In this document: positions 23,130 through 34,452 of the stretch, piece after piece
Numbering within the stretch: the first letter of the stretch is position 1
How the letters are laid out: every line of letters begins with the position of its first letter
The notes under the pieces: model-generated
The model's database searches: none
The model's input: the letters and a program-made list of their open reading frames with translations, nothing else
What the model was told of the DNA's origin: nothing
Program-made: the position numbers and the translations under genes
NCBI GenBank assembly: GCA_014529385.2
Contig: CM043948.1
Span: 82,443,760-82,507,759 of the forward strand
Direction of reading: 5' to 3'
Length of the DNA: 64,000 bases
DNA from: Adiantum capillus-veneris
Lineage: Eukaryota > Streptophyta > Polypodiopsida > Polypodiales > Pteridaceae

Positions 23130-23610
23130 GTCCCAAGTATGCCCACAATACTTGCATTTACATGTAAATTGCCCTTTCTTTTGAGGCTTCAATTGTTCTA
23201 CATACTGCCATTCGGGACGCTTCACTCGGCCCATATGGATTCTGCAAACTTGCAAGGTGCACACTGCAAACCTTGACAAAGTGGAGGCCTCACGAGTAAC
23301 GAACGGCGTAGGTGAAGAATCAGCCGCGCGCGGGAGAGTGTGTGGACACTGGGTAGGGCTCCCGGCTCGCGGTCTCGAGTCCTCTCGACTCTCAAGCTTC
23401 AATGGGGACTCTGTGCAGAAACGGGAACGCTGCAGGCTTTTAATAAATCGCGCAAAGGCGTTTTGGGCCACATTTGAGAAATTGGGGGTTTTTTGCCAGC
23501 ACGTCAAAAACTGCCCTGCTCGCGTCCGAAAACAGCTACCATGCGGCAACCATGTGCGCACGCGTGAGGAAGCCCGATTGGGCAATCGGACGCGTCTGGA
23601 AAAAACTATG
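23130..23610 (-). repeat. 481-bp duplication of the hAT terminus, outer copy
   Basis: Ends exactly at the transposon terminus. It keeps the start codon (ATG on the minus strand, plus 23232-23234) but is cut after the zinc-finger start (CGHTWD), so it has no complete transposase. Confidence 0.85.
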
Positions 23611-24043
23611 TGGCAACCTTTGGCCAGCTTTTTGGCTACGCAAATCAACCTTGCTTTATTTACCCAAGAGAATCACAGAGAGAGAAAGAGAGAGAGAGCT
23701 CTTTTGCTTTATTTTTTTTAAAGCTTTTGATTTACCAGCTTTCAGGCTCTACTTTTGGCATCCCTTGTAAACCCTTTAAATAAGTGGGCAGGCTTCCCAC
23801 TTCTCAGAGCATCTGGACGTAGAGTCTGAGAGTGAGAGCCTCCCACTCGCTTGTACTTTTGCAACAAATTAATACAAAAAGAAATACCGAAAGGGCCGCC
23901 AATCTTTGGGGCCAATATCTCTAGGCACGGAACTCCGCCGGGCCAGTGTCGAATCCATTGTGAACTATGAATTGTTTTGAAGTGTATTCTTGAGGTGTCG
24001 CGGTAGAATCTCGACTTGGAGTATCCAAGTCTGTTACAGGTGC

Positions 24044-24485
24044 TCGTCTTGTGACAGTGGTATCAGAGCATCAAGCGTGTGCTTTTCTAAAATCATACCA
24101 ATCCTACAAAAGAGCAGACAGAACTATTGGAATTTTACTTGAAGTATCACGCAAAAACTGATGACATGGCAGCTATACGAACGCTCTGCGTTTTGCGCTG
24201 ATTGCTAATGTGACGGAATTTTGCAAAACACGCTGGCAGCTTTTTGGCATTGCTTTTGGACCACAAGCTTTTGAGTTTTGAAGGCTTTTCACTGTAACTG
24301 CTTTTCAAGCCAAGGGTCTTTAAATATGAGGTTAGGGCTCATTCTCTGGCATGCTTCCTGGAGAAGGTGCAGAGTCTGGAGTACCGGCTTGTACTGTGTT
24401 GATGCAATATAAAGAAATACCGAAAGGGGCGCCAAGGTTTGGGCCAATACTCTCTGAGGTGGAATTATGCCACTCCGTGTCACGT

Positions 24486-24579
<94 letters not shown>

Positions 24580-24652
24580 CAGTTGTATTGAAGTGCTAAA
24601 AGTCTGTTCAGTCTGTTCTATTCTATTGGCACGTGGTGCCCGTCTTGTGACA
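24044..24652 (+). repeat. LTR array unit 3 (right part) and unit 4
   Basis: 24044-24149 completes unit 3: LTR end CTTGTGACA, primer site TGGTATCAGAGC and leader. Unit 4 starts GCAAAAACTGATGAC at 24151 and ends TTGTGACA at 24652. It has the longest (CT)n tract in the window (24490-24575) and no leader after it. Confidence 0.7.
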
Positions 24653-25330
24653 CTAAGTCCCACGTTAGCCGCTTAAAGGTTGTTGGGACAGGATGCAAAC
24701 ATGGTTCCTCTAGAGGAAGTCTCGAGTTTGGAGGATACCACTCCTTACATTCCACTTGAACCCGAACTAAAGGGACAAGCGGTCTCGAAAGGCTTCTTGC
24801 CTCAAGGATATGATCAAGTGGAAGCATTGACCTAAGTCAAGCGCTACTTGGGTATTAGTACACTCGTTGAAGAGTCGTTTCCCCAGTTTCATAACCGAGG
24901 ATATTGTTGAGGACAACAAGTAAAAATAAGGGGGAAGCGTTACATACCCAGACATCAAGATGGGCATCTGAGCTATGTCCGACCAAGTGTGAACATGGCC
25001 CTATGGTTAGGGTGGTTAAGGAATCCTATAAATAGGACACTGGGGTCATTTGTGAGCCATCTTGTGTGATCACCACACTTGGACTCTAGGCCGTTGGCAG
25101 CTCTGCCCGCACACCAGTGTCGGAGTCGGCTTGGTGGAATGGGACATTAACCCTTGTGGTAGAGGCTAGCCCGTTGGCTGCAAGCTCCCCAGCTCAGGTC
25201 CAGTCCCCTCTCCGACAACCCCCTCTTCGACCCCACACACACACACACACACACACAGCACAGCACAAAAGAAGAGCATGACTGGGTAAGTCAATCGTTG
25301 CACCTTCCTCCTTGTAACAAAAAAGTTTTC
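24653..25330 (+). repeat. LTR retroelement remnant with TATA box
   Basis: AATAAGGGGGAAGCG at 24927-24941 looks like a polypurine tract followed by TTACATACCC. A TATAAATA box lies at 25028-25035 and a (CA)n tract at 25233-25258. An open stretch from about 24690 reads VPLEEVSSLEDTTPYIPLEP, then QGYDQVEALT; I do not recognise it. Probably the 3' end and LTR of another retroelement family; its other end was not found. Confidence 0.4.
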
Positions 25331-25709
25331 AAATCCAACAGCGACCAATCAGGTTGTCCTGTACAGCATTGGAAGCAATTCTGGCCCCAAAAACTTTCCA
25401 AATCCTCTCCCTCAGAGCACTGATTATTCATAACACACTTGAGTTGGTGACTAGTATGTTCCACATGCTAAATTTTAACAAAGAATATCACCAACACTAT
25501 GTAGGCATTGATCTCAATCTACAGCACGCAATGCCGACATTTTTCTTGTGATAACCTGTCAAATATCCTCCATCAAGTGCAAACTATCCAAAATAGAAGC
25601 AACAATTTGCACCAGAAACAGTCTAAGATTGTGACAGAGGCATTAATCAACACTGTTTATATGAAATGAGCTGGTTTGACTGCACAAAAAGTAACTTGAA
25701 AGGGCCCAC

Positions 25710-25810
25710 CTCATGCTTTCAAGAGCAAGCTTCTGCACGCCTGGATCAGAGTCTTGTGCTCGCTCCACATATAGTTCCAGCTGTTGTTTTAATGCAAGAT
25801 CCTCCTCAGA
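25710..25810 (-). CDS. RPN1: RPN1 coding exon 2
   Basis: The minus strand gives SEEDLALKQQLELYVERAQD and then SDPGVQKLALESM plus two bases of a split arginine codon (AG|A). The family sequence at this place is SEEDL...LELYVERVQD...LQK.ALESMRQEI. The acceptor is CTTTTTCCAG (CAG at 25813-25811) and the donor is ATGAG|GTGGG with GT at 25709-25708. The exon is 101 nt and leaves phase 2, which fits the first base of exon 3 at 151. This is the first helical region before the proteasome/cyclosome repeats. Intron 1 (25811-25911) is only 101 bp, while the next intron is more than 25 kb. Confidence 0.92.
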
Positions 25811-25911
25811 CTGGAAAAAGGAAAAACCATATTTGTTAAGAGGGAGCCCAAAATAGCGCTCTGTGCTCCAAAGCTATCAAAACCTCTTGGAGGGAAGGAA
25901 GAACACTATAC

Positions 25912-26019
25912 CAAGTCTTCGTCTTTCTTCTCCTCTTTTTTCAGCTTCTTCGGTTCCTTGGTAGGCGGTGGCTGCGTGGACTTCTCCACAGTGCCGTTTT
26001 GCTGAGGATCGGGGGCCAT
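25912..26019 (-). CDS. RPN1: 26S proteasome regulatory subunit RPN1 (PSMD2), coding exon 1
   Basis: RPN1 is the large scaffold subunit of the base of the 19S proteasome regulatory particle. It docks ubiquitin-receptor shuttle proteins, Ubp6 and Rpn10/Rpn13 partners. Reading the minus strand from the ATG at 26019-26017 gives 36 codons beginning MAPDPQQNG and ending KKDEDL, followed by a GT donor at 25911-25910. Plant RPN1 proteins begin MAP and have a lysine- and glutamate-rich disordered leader ending KKDEDL just before SEEDL, as here. The exon ends in phase 0. I chose this ATG because it gives the family N-terminus and sits in a good context (GCCATGG). The downstream exons are at 25710-25810 and 31-151, and the rest is beyond position 1. 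Confidence 0.9.
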
Positions 26020-26130
26020 GGCGCTCCTTGAAACAAGTTCTGTGATTCCTTAAGAGCAGCGCTTTGCGAAGACGAAGGAGCAGCAGTGCGCTCTTGCTTG
26101 TGTGCGCGCTAAGAAAGACCCCTTATAACT
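26020..26130 (-). promoter_or_regulatory. RPN1 5' UTR and core promoter candidate
   Basis: Upstream of the RPN1 start codon the minus strand holds a GC-richer leader and, at 26121-26129, GTTATAAGG, a weak TATA-like sequence about 105 bp before the ATG. This would place transcription initiation near 26095. No transcript evidence is available and the start site is a guess. The upstream sequence 26131-26700 is AT-rich and shows no recognised element. Confidence 0.35.
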
Positions 26131-28300
26131 TTCGTTTGGAGTTAAGAACATAACAGTGGGATACTCGGAGAGGGTGAAAAACCTTGTAAATGACAATATA
26201 GTTAAAACAACATAAAGGTAATGATACTTTCTTGCCAGAAAGTAGGAAGGGAGAGAGAGGAAAGAGAGGCCACACATGACAAAGCTAGGCCTTTGTAGAT
26301 TAAAAAGCAAGAATGGGGCTCTTTATAGTAAAAGGAGGTGACAACAAAATCCATCTAATGCTTTAGCTAAGAGGAAGAGGGCCAAGTCTTGTTACTTGCC
26401 ACCATCGCCCACACGAAAAGTTAGTGCCAATTGTATTGTGCACTTGTTATCCATGTCATATCCTACTTATTAAAGCAATACATGGCACGACTGTATGGAG
26501 GTCTCCCTCTTAATGTGTGCAGTGGTGGTGTAGAATGGCCTCTATAGCTTCTTTGTCAATAAATTTTATATTGCATTTTTTCCCTAGCCAATAATACAGT
26601 ATTAACTACCCTCTCCAAAGGCTTGGAAGTCATAACCTCATTCCAAATATTGGAATTGCAAGAAAACAATGGAAGTTAAGGAAAGAGTCATGATGGGGTG
26701 AGGATGGGGTTACATACCCAACGGTTTCTTATTTCTTCCAAATTAAGAATGGTTAGTATGACCACCACCTTTTTTTTTAGGAGTGGATGAAGCAAAGAAA
26801 ACTAGGTGGTTAACAAATTCCCTTAAGTTAATAATCGAGTAGGGGAGGTGCCCTCAATGTACTCATTATGTGTGAGCTAATAATCATGTGAAAAAGTTCA
26901 TGTGGGTGTTTTCATGTGTGTGAGATGGGTTTTTTCTCAATCTGACCCAAACGGATGACCTATTATTAATAAACATGTGGGATCTTTCTTCCACTAAGCT
27001 AGTTGGTGGTATGTGTTAGATCATGACTAAGTTTGGCATGTGCCTCAAGATTAGACATTGTAGACTTTTGAGACCCTGTCAACGTGTACAAAGATTGTCC
27101 ATCTTATTCACTCACTCGACTAGGGGCCTAACCTTGCGGATGTTGGCACATGCCATGATGATATCAAGGGCAACGTTGTTAATGATATGGGTAAGGTTGA
27201 GGAGGACAAAGGCAAAGGTGACTTCAAGAGGTATGTCTCCAAGGAGGTTGTTCAACAACTTTTTGAGCTCCCCTCTACACTATAATGGAGATGTAGCTAC
27301 CATGCTAGGTCGCGTTTTTAGCGAACTTGATGCTATAGCGGTTGCTTTGCCTAGTAGTGTAGCACATAGAGTCCAATCTAACACTCACATAGAACAACTA
27401 CATTTTCTAGTATTGGAATGCAAGCCATAGCGCCTAGCAGCAAGTCCGTAGGGATCCAAAAAATTTAGGGACCTAAGGCCTCCTACCTTTAGTAGTGGGG
27501 AAAAGGGACAAAATTACAGTCGAAGCTCTTATCTGAGACCATTTCATGTGCTCAAAAATATGACAACATTAAGCATCGTACTACATATTAAGATTTGTAT
27601 CGGGGAGAAGAAGGCAAGAAGGGGTCAATATTTGAGAATTTTAGAGTAGAGAATAAGAAGAGAGTTGAGGACAGATGCTAGGAAAAGAGGTGCTTGAAGA
27701 AACCACACCCATTGTGAGAGACTAGTGAGGGCAAGTCCCTAAGGGAGCGTCAATATGATAAAAAGCAAAAGGAAATCCATTGGTCCGGTTGCAATGAGGT
27801 GCAACATAAAAAGGTTACTTGTCCAAAGCTAGCAACAAATAGTCTCTTTAGATGCATAGTCTCTAGCATGTGTTTTTTTGTTTTATATAATTTTGTATGT
27901 TGTGCTATACATCTAAGATCTATGTAGATCAAGCATTATGTGGTATTTTGTTTGTGGTTCTATATAGCACAAATTGGTTTTGTGTAGTTTCTTCTTTTTA
28001 AAATAAAAATTTGCATCAAGTGAAATTATTTCCACAAATGACAGCAATGGAAATCTTTAAATCATGTTTGTTGAGGATAAATTGGATGGGGATAGCTAAC
28101 TATGAATACATGCATGATGCACATTTTATATGCAAAGGGAGTATTAAATATCCTATAGTTGGTTGCTCTCTCGAAAATTTGTAGAGAACATAGTATGCTT
28201 CAAAGAAAGAATTGGATGTTTCAACACACTCCACTTAAATGGCCTCAACCTTAAGGGGGTTTAGGAAATAAAACCACCACTAAAGGAAAATAAGGCAACT
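26131..28300. other. Intergenic sequence upstream of RPN1
   Basis: AT-rich sequence with no convincing gene. Around 27785-27830 the plus strand reads CNEVQHKKVTCPK, which recalls a zinc-knuckle relic, and the purine-rich stretch 27600-27780 looks like a decayed gag. Neither is enough for a family call. Confidence 0.4.
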
Positions 28301-30470
28301 GCTAGCCTATCATGAGATAAACCTCTATTAATGCTTGCAGGTGCTAAAAGAGGCAAGGGTTTGTTAATCGAACAAAATTGTGGGTGCAAAAGCTAGTCGA
28401 CACGATTGACTTGACCAACAAGTTTGCCTTGATGAGAGGTACATTTCTTATGTTGAAAGCTAGGGAACATAGCACTTATAGAACACGACTCTAATTACAA
28501 CAACCGGTATCATCAACATTATGTAGTTCATGCTCAACACAAACCGTTTAGGCTACCTAAAAACTTGAATTGACTTTCTCAATGCCACAAGTTCTACATG
28601 AGAGATTGTCTATCCACTATAAATTTTTTATTATAGATAAGCTACCACTTCTTTGTGCATGGTTAAAGCTATCGGGAGCATCACTTTTCATACTTTCTTT
28701 GCCTTCTTGTAGCCAGTGGATAGCTTGTTGTCTTTGCTCGTGTGAATAGGTGGTGTAACACCTGAAACGTATCTTTCTCATCTCCATCTCTTTGGCAAGG
28801 ATATTGTAGATTTTCTTCTCATTGAAATAACATCATTGCTATGGATTATCTTCTCTAACATTTGATCCCACAAGCGTTTTTTTTTATATCACCATCTTCT
28901 CCATATCCAAGAAAAATACACTTTTGTAACTTTGGTCCAAGCTTCTTCCCAAGCTACCTTGACACGTGCACAAAGGCTTTGCAACCAAAGGCTCTCAATC
29001 ACTCCTATAACAAGTTACATTCACTCAAGACTTCTTCTGGAACACCACTATCTAATGACTTCATCGATGATATATTAATCACATAACAATGGTTTTCATA
29101 GCTTCAACTCCAACTTGTCTGACACTTTAGCATGAAAAAATGGTGCAAATTTTCTCTTGAACCATGTAATTCGTTCTCTCTCTTATTAGCAACTGCATTT
29201 TTGGTAGGTGCATGAGGAGGAGTAAGCTCTCTCTTACACCATTCATACGAAAGACATATTCTCCACCATTGTCAGTTTTTAAGCACTCAATCTTCTTGTT
29301 TGGTAGATTGCAAATGTATGAAATACACTTAAATGATACATATCATATCATCCCTATGCTTTAATGGGTATACTTATAAATTGTATTATCTATAAAGGTA
29401 ATCGAGTAAGAAGCATCACCTAGTAGGCATAGATCCACGAGATCCTAATGCACTAGGTTTAATTTCTCAAGCTTGTTCATTGCCTAGCAAACTTGTATGA
29501 GCGCTTACCACTAACACAATGCTCATGTAGTTCAAACTCTAAAAGCTTGAAGAAGACAAGCATGTCACCCAAATGAGAGAGCTTTCATTTCAATTTTTCT
29601 CAAATGGTGTAATTATGTATATGGACACTTGGTTATGTTTACAACATGACCTTGTACTATGGAATCATATAATGGAGAAAGTGTACTAAATTTATCTCAT
29701 CTAGCCAAGACCAATAGATTCCTTCTACTAACTTTTGCAAGCCATGTGTGGTAGTCATGGCATCCAATTGGCCTACAAAAATAAGATTCTTGGTGTGATT
29801 TGGTAAATGTCTCACATTGTTGAGAACAAATGGAGAACAATAGTAAGACTCAAATGCATCTCTTATACACCATCATGTCACAGTCAAAGTCATTTTCCAA
29901 GTGCACACATCCACATATACTACTATCTTAAGTAGAGAGGTCACTTTCTATGAGGAGTAATGTGAAACAAGGTACCGTAATCCCATATCCAATCTTGGGT
30001 AAATGAAACATCTTTGCTCATCAAGAAACATGCAACTAACAAAAGAGGCAGATGTAATATCTCTATCATCATTGGGTGGTGACTACATCAACCTCATCAT
30101 CTTGGCCTTGCCCTTGTCTTCTTACTTGTCATCACGATGCATGTCCTTCTTCTTCTCGACTTTCACTTCCACCAATTTTTGCAATGTGGCCCTGCTTAAC
30201 CATTTATTTCCGTTCTATCTATGGACTTTAGTGTGATTACCATGATATTAACTTTCCACACAAGCTTTCTCCTCAAGTGCTTTCTATCTCTATCGATAAA
30301 AAGGGTTGCATTTTGCTTGCCTTGTTTCATAGGTTTCTATCTTAGCTCCTCTGAAAGCAAGCTACTAGCTCTGTCAACAAAGTTCCATTAAATAAAAATT
30401 GCTAAGGGTGGTAATGTGTGCAATGATCCACTATGTTGCCAGTTGCCATCATTTCTATATTAGACTAAGG
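28300..30470 (-). pseudogene. Heavily decayed Copia gag-protease-integrase
   Basis: At nucleotide level the minus strand parallels the intact Copia copy: ATTTGATCCCACAAG and CCATATCCAAGAAAAATACAC at 28860-28920 match its ESRK...FLGYG region, CTCCACCATTGTCAG near 29262 matches DNGGEY, and GCAATGTGGCC near 30183 matches the zinc knuckle. The order (gag at high, integrase at low coordinates) fits one minus-strand element. Stops are everywhere and no LTRs were identified. Confidence 0.6.
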
Positions 30471-31089
30471 CGAGAGCTTACTTTTGGTTAATGTGGCATT
30501 ATCAACCCTCATTGCTTTCAAAGGCTTTCCTTTTTACTCTTAACAAATTTGAGGGTGCCCCACCCTCCCAAAAGTTTTTGAGATCTTCATTTGATGAGAA
30601 AAAATTGCCAAAATTTTCCCAAAACTAAGTATCTTGCTATAAAAATCTTCTGGAGGCCATGGCTACCAAATTGTGGTAGAGAAAGGAGAGGGTCGGAGAA
30701 TAGAATCAAGGGGCATGAGTAGACACTTTTGCACATTGGCATCCATAGGAACTTTAGCATATGAACTCCATGTTGAGCAGGCCACCACTACATTACATTG
30801 ATGAAGAAGAACTCGATCGTGACAATGTTGCAATCATTTGAGGATTATTGTTAGATAAAGAAAAGTAGGTACAGTATCAGCGAAGTAAATGTGGGCATTG
30901 CATAATGTAGATCCTAGTGCCCCAAAACTTTGGGGAGCACTTTGGGCTCCATAAGATCTTTTCCATGGGATCAAATTTTAGAAATATCCCACTCTTTGTC
31001 AAACATCATATAGACATTCCAAAAGCTATAACCCCCATTCCCCTAGGGTTTTGCCAAAAAGAAATATGCCCATGAGTACACCTTAAATC

Positions 31090-32310
31090 GTTTTGATTGT
31101 GGGGCTATGGACTAGCCATCAAGTGGCATGGGACGAGTTGAAAATGTGGAGTGGATGTAGCCAAGTCAACAGGGTGGAAAGAGAAATGTACCGTAGGGAT
31201 TTAAGACAAGCATTGGGAGTGGCAGCCCACCAAGTCCCTCTAGACAATGAGGAAGAAGAAGAGGAGGTAAGGACCAAGAAGGAGAGAACCTTGGGATAAC
31301 ATCTCCGACTGAAGATTAATGTGCATTGGAAAAATGTGGGCAATTGAGACTAAGAAGAGTAAGTAAAGAAAGCCATGGAGGAGTCTTTTCACAAAGCAAA
31401 AGAAGAAAGAACTACAAGGAAGTGAATTTGGATGTCTTGCAAAGAAGCCATCCAAAAAGGAGTGGAGAAAAGCAAAAGGCTAACAAGAGAAGAGGCTCAA
31501 CAAGAAGAACTTAGAGAAATGTAGAGGCTAGTAGAAGAGAAAGAAGTCGAGCAAGAAAATCTTGCAAAGAAGAAATAAGAAGATTTTGAAAAGAAGTGAC
31601 AAGAGGATGAAACTCCACCAATCCTTGGAAGCACCAAAGGACTAGTCCACGATGGAGGATATAACCAAAGCGGCTTAAGAGAAAAGAATCTCTAGAGATA
31701 AAGGCATTGAAGAAGACAAGTTGGAGTCAAAAAAGAGTGAAAGTTCTTTTGATCATGGTGAAGGTGGGGTGGTGGTGATGCTCAAAGGGTGCTCAAAAAC
31801 CTCCCTCTTCTCAATGTTGTCCTCAAATGAAAGCCCCATCGCTACGATGGTGAAAGTGACTGACAAGGGAAAAGCTAAGGTGATACGTGATCTATACAAA
31901 AACACTAAATCAAAGGATGATGGAATTTCTAGCCCTAAACTGTGGACTAAACATCTTTAAAAGAACGAGCACATATATCTTAAAGCTCAAATAGAGTAGA
32001 TAGATCTATAGAGAAGGAAAAAGAAGAACAAGCAAGGGGAGCCGATGGCTCTAATCCCACTAAAACTTTGGAAGGATTATATCTCAACATGGCTATGCTC
32101 CAAGAGGCTATGCAAAAATCAAACTTAGAGAAAATCACTTATCAATTTCGGTGCTAGAAGTAGCAAGGTACAAAGGGCTATTTAAAGTAGTTGAACAAAG
32201 TTTTGCAATGCTATTGTGACAAGCAAGGAAGCCAAAGAGGTTACTACCATACAAAAGGTAGAGCTTGGGGCCATGGAAGGATGCAACACATAAAGATAAT
32301 ATAAGATTTG
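31090..32310 (+). pseudogene. Unrecognised purine-rich broken reading frame
   Basis: Short frames (31093-31299, 31326-31514, 31721-31960) are joined by frameshifts and stops and encode Glu- and Lys-rich, coiled-coil-like text such as REEAQQEELREM and EEKEVEQENLAKK. It could be a gag-like or host coiled-coil relic. No domain is recognised. The stretch 30471-31090 before it shows nothing recognisable. Confidence 0.25.
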
Positions 32311-33011
32311 AAGATGCAAGGTGTACAAGCTATGCCTATTTCCAAAAAAAAAAAGCTATGGCTACTACATCCACTTCTCCTCAACAACCCATTGAAATGC
32401 GTGAGACGAGGGATACCTCCTAGATGGAAGTAGACACTGAGAGAGAAAGTTTAAGCATGACTAAGACAAACACAGAGGTGAAAGAGCTTGGGAATGAGAT
32501 CTTGGTTGAGATTTGGTGATTACTAAGTTACATCCCTGAATGCCAAAAACATGACCTATGCATTCACAAGGAGTTCTTTGCAACCCATTTATGAGTTAGA
32601 AGAATGAACCTTGCCCACCAAAGCAAAGATGTACAATCTATGTTGATATCTCACTGTTGATGATATGCCTCCTGTGAATAGTTGAGATGCCAAAATATCT
32701 TATCAAAGAAAAGATCAAGAGGGACTTGGTAGATTAGGAAGCAACACACCCTAAACACATGAGGGTGGGCTACAATAAGCCAAAGTCTTGCAAGAAGACC
32801 ATGACTGAAGGATTCATGGAGCTGCGGCTTGAGTGGTGAGTATAATTGTTCAAAAAGTACCATGATGTGAATGGCATTTACTACTATCATCCAAAGATAA
32901 AAGAATAGATCCAACCTTTTTTCCACGTGAATACAATTGCACACGAGAATCATAGGAAAGATATTTGCAACAAAACCCATAGTAAATCAATTTCCTAGTT
33001 ATCCCTCTCTC

Positions 33012-33047
<36 letters not shown>

Positions 33048-33863
33048 CAACATCTACTAGACCATCATCACATGCTCTAGTATGTAGGTAATTCTCTCTC
33101 TCTTTGCCCATATTTGTCATTCTCTCCCTAAAATCTATCTTCAGAGTCCATGCTTTCAATCAACCTTAGATACATACACGCTCGCTTTTATATACATATC
33201 CCTCGTGGTATTGACTGCACGAACGTACGCACACACACACACACACACACACTTGCCATTGCCAATACTCTATCGGTATGCTCTTACCACATAGATGAGA
33301 ACCCACCCATCTTTGTCGCTTGATTTTTCGTGGAAAAGATAGCCTTTCACAAAACAAGTAAGACATTCTGGGAATATCTGTTATTGAGGAGAATGTTCAC
33401 ACCATCTTCTACAAAGTCCATACTTGTTAAATTGAAAATTAAGCTAGAGGGGGGAAGGACGTCCACTAAAAAAAGATTCTATTAAGATTAGAGCCTCACC
33501 TAACACATTTTTTTGATGAAAAAGATGGAGATACCCTCTCTTCAAATTTGTAGATCAAATTTTACAGGATTTGTCAAATTACCTTAAAAAAATGTAAAGT
33601 TTTGTCTAGTTTTCTTTAAGACAAGCTTATAATTGATCCAAGATTTTACGTTTTTGAGAATAAAAGAGGGCAAATGAACCATGAAAACCAAGGAGACTCA
33701 AGTGAGAGTATAAATAAGAAGCACCCTAGGCCTAGGTTTCCTTGACCGAACTTGTGGAGGGCAAGATGGGAGACTTTGATTCCTTCAAAATTGGTCAAAC
33801 ATTGTAAAGTACTCTCAAGAATTTAACAACAAGGTCTATGGAGAATGGCAATTGAAGGAGAAG
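32311..33863. other. No gene recognised
   Basis: Besides the poly(C) tract and an (AC)n tract at 33230-33252, I see no coding or mobile-element sequence that I can name here. Confidence 0.4.
33013..33042. repeat. Poly(C) tract, 30 bases
   Basis: Uninterrupted C run after a CT-rich lead-in. Poly(C) runs also occur at 35219-35234 (16) and 60153-60192 (40). Confidence 0.9.
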
Positions 33864-34124
33864 TGTGTGAATCTGTCGCACGTGTCAATGCAAGGGACTT
33901 GCAGATACACTGTGTGCGAGCCACAAATGGCTTCAAGCACACAACCAGACTAATCTAGCAAGCTCAAGAGAGCAAGGGTGTGTCGCTCACCGCCCTATGC
34001 TCGCCTTTATGGAGGATTCCTCACCGCGAAGAAGAAGGAGCTGCCGTCGTGCCGCGCTCAACCGCCTCGACGCCACCGTGCCGTCGTTGCAATGCTCGAT
34101 CGCACTTTCTCTCTCTCTCACGCA

Positions 34125-34159
<35 letters not shown>

Positions 34160-34452
34160 AGAGATGAAGAAGAAGAAGATGAAGATGGAGCAAGAGCACT
34201 CTTCAATTGCACAAATGAGAGAATGAGTGATTTTTAGGTTTATGTGACTTTTATATGAGCTCGCCCATTCACACTTGGGCGCCCATGCTTAGCCAACTAA
34301 CCCTTGAATGTTCCAGTTAGAATGCGTTTCTCATTGGCGATGACTCTATCCTTTTTCTATTGGACCCACAAGTTCGGTCCCTGACTCTACCAAATAAATA
34401 ATACGGCATCTATCGTAGGTGATAGGGTGTCCGTGAGCCGTGAGGGTTAACA
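33864..34452 (-). repeat. LTR A (3' LTR of element X)
   Basis: Minus strand TGTTAACCCTCACGG... to ...TTCACACA, then CTTCT. It shares GAGGATTCCTC, TGCCGTCGTTGCAAT and long stretches around ATGAGCTCGC with LTR C (55134) rather than with LTR B. Holds a (CT)n(CA)n tract at 34107-34157. Confidence 0.85.

Larger units (their letters stand above)
20099..23610 (-). mobile_element. hAT DNA transposon inserted in the chromovirus 3' LTR
   Basis: The left end reads CATAGTTTTTTCATGCGG. The right end read on the minus strand is CATAGTTTTTTCCAGACG: 12-bp terminal inverted repeats. An imperfect 8-bp duplication flanks it (CGGCAGCC at 20091-20098, TGGCAACC at 23611-23618), the size expected for hAT elements. 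The empty site is visible in the 5' LTR at 14197-14215. The transposase gene lies on the minus strand and is broken. The transposase-proximal 481 bp are tandemly duplicated. Confidence 0.9.
14030..24038 (+). mobile_element. Degenerate Gypsy chromovirus with a nested hAT transposon
   Basis: 5' LTR 14030-14651 and 3' LTR 19924-24038 (interrupted by the hAT) both start TGTCACAAA and end TCTGTTACA, with the 5-bp target duplication GGTGC on both sides. The primer binding region GTAGTATCAGAGC follows the 5' LTR. The polypurine tract AAGAGGGGGGTA precedes the 3' LTR. Gag, protease, RT, RNase H, integrase and a chromodomain-like tail lie in Gypsy order but contain many stops and frameshifts. The LTRs are visibly diverged (about one difference in ten over the first 200 bp by eye), so the insertion is much older than the Copia element. 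Confidence 0.92.
19924..24038 (+). repeat. Chromovirus 3' LTR, split by the hAT element
   Basis: LTR text runs 19924-20098 and resumes at 23611-24038. The missing piece is exactly the hAT plus one 8-bp duplication: joining CGGCAGCC to TTTGGCCAGC recreates the 5' LTR sequence at 14197-14215. Confidence 0.9.
152..25709 (-). other. RPN1: RPN1 intron 2 (25,558 bp), built of nested transposable elements
   Basis: This interval separates the two halves of one arginine codon (AG at 25711-25710, A at 151), so it is a single phase-2 intron with GT at 25709-25708 and AG at 153-152. It contains at least one complete Copia element in the transcribed sense, a 10 kb Gypsy element in antisense, a hAT transposon, an LTR array and older relics, all annotated separately. 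The stretches 152-1020 and 25331-25709 show no gene or element that I recognise. No additional RPN1-like sequence was seen inside. Confidence 0.85.

Noticed and set aside
22776-23721. Plus-strand open frames of 154-166 codons repeated at 22776 and 23257
   Set aside because: They are antisense shadows of the duplicated hAT 5' end; the minus-strand frame carries the zinc finger and family motifs.
25331-25709. A further RPN1 exon or a second gene between the LTR remnant and exon 2
   Set aside because: Frames are short, no family motif is seen, and exons 2 and 3 already join in phase at a split arginine codon.
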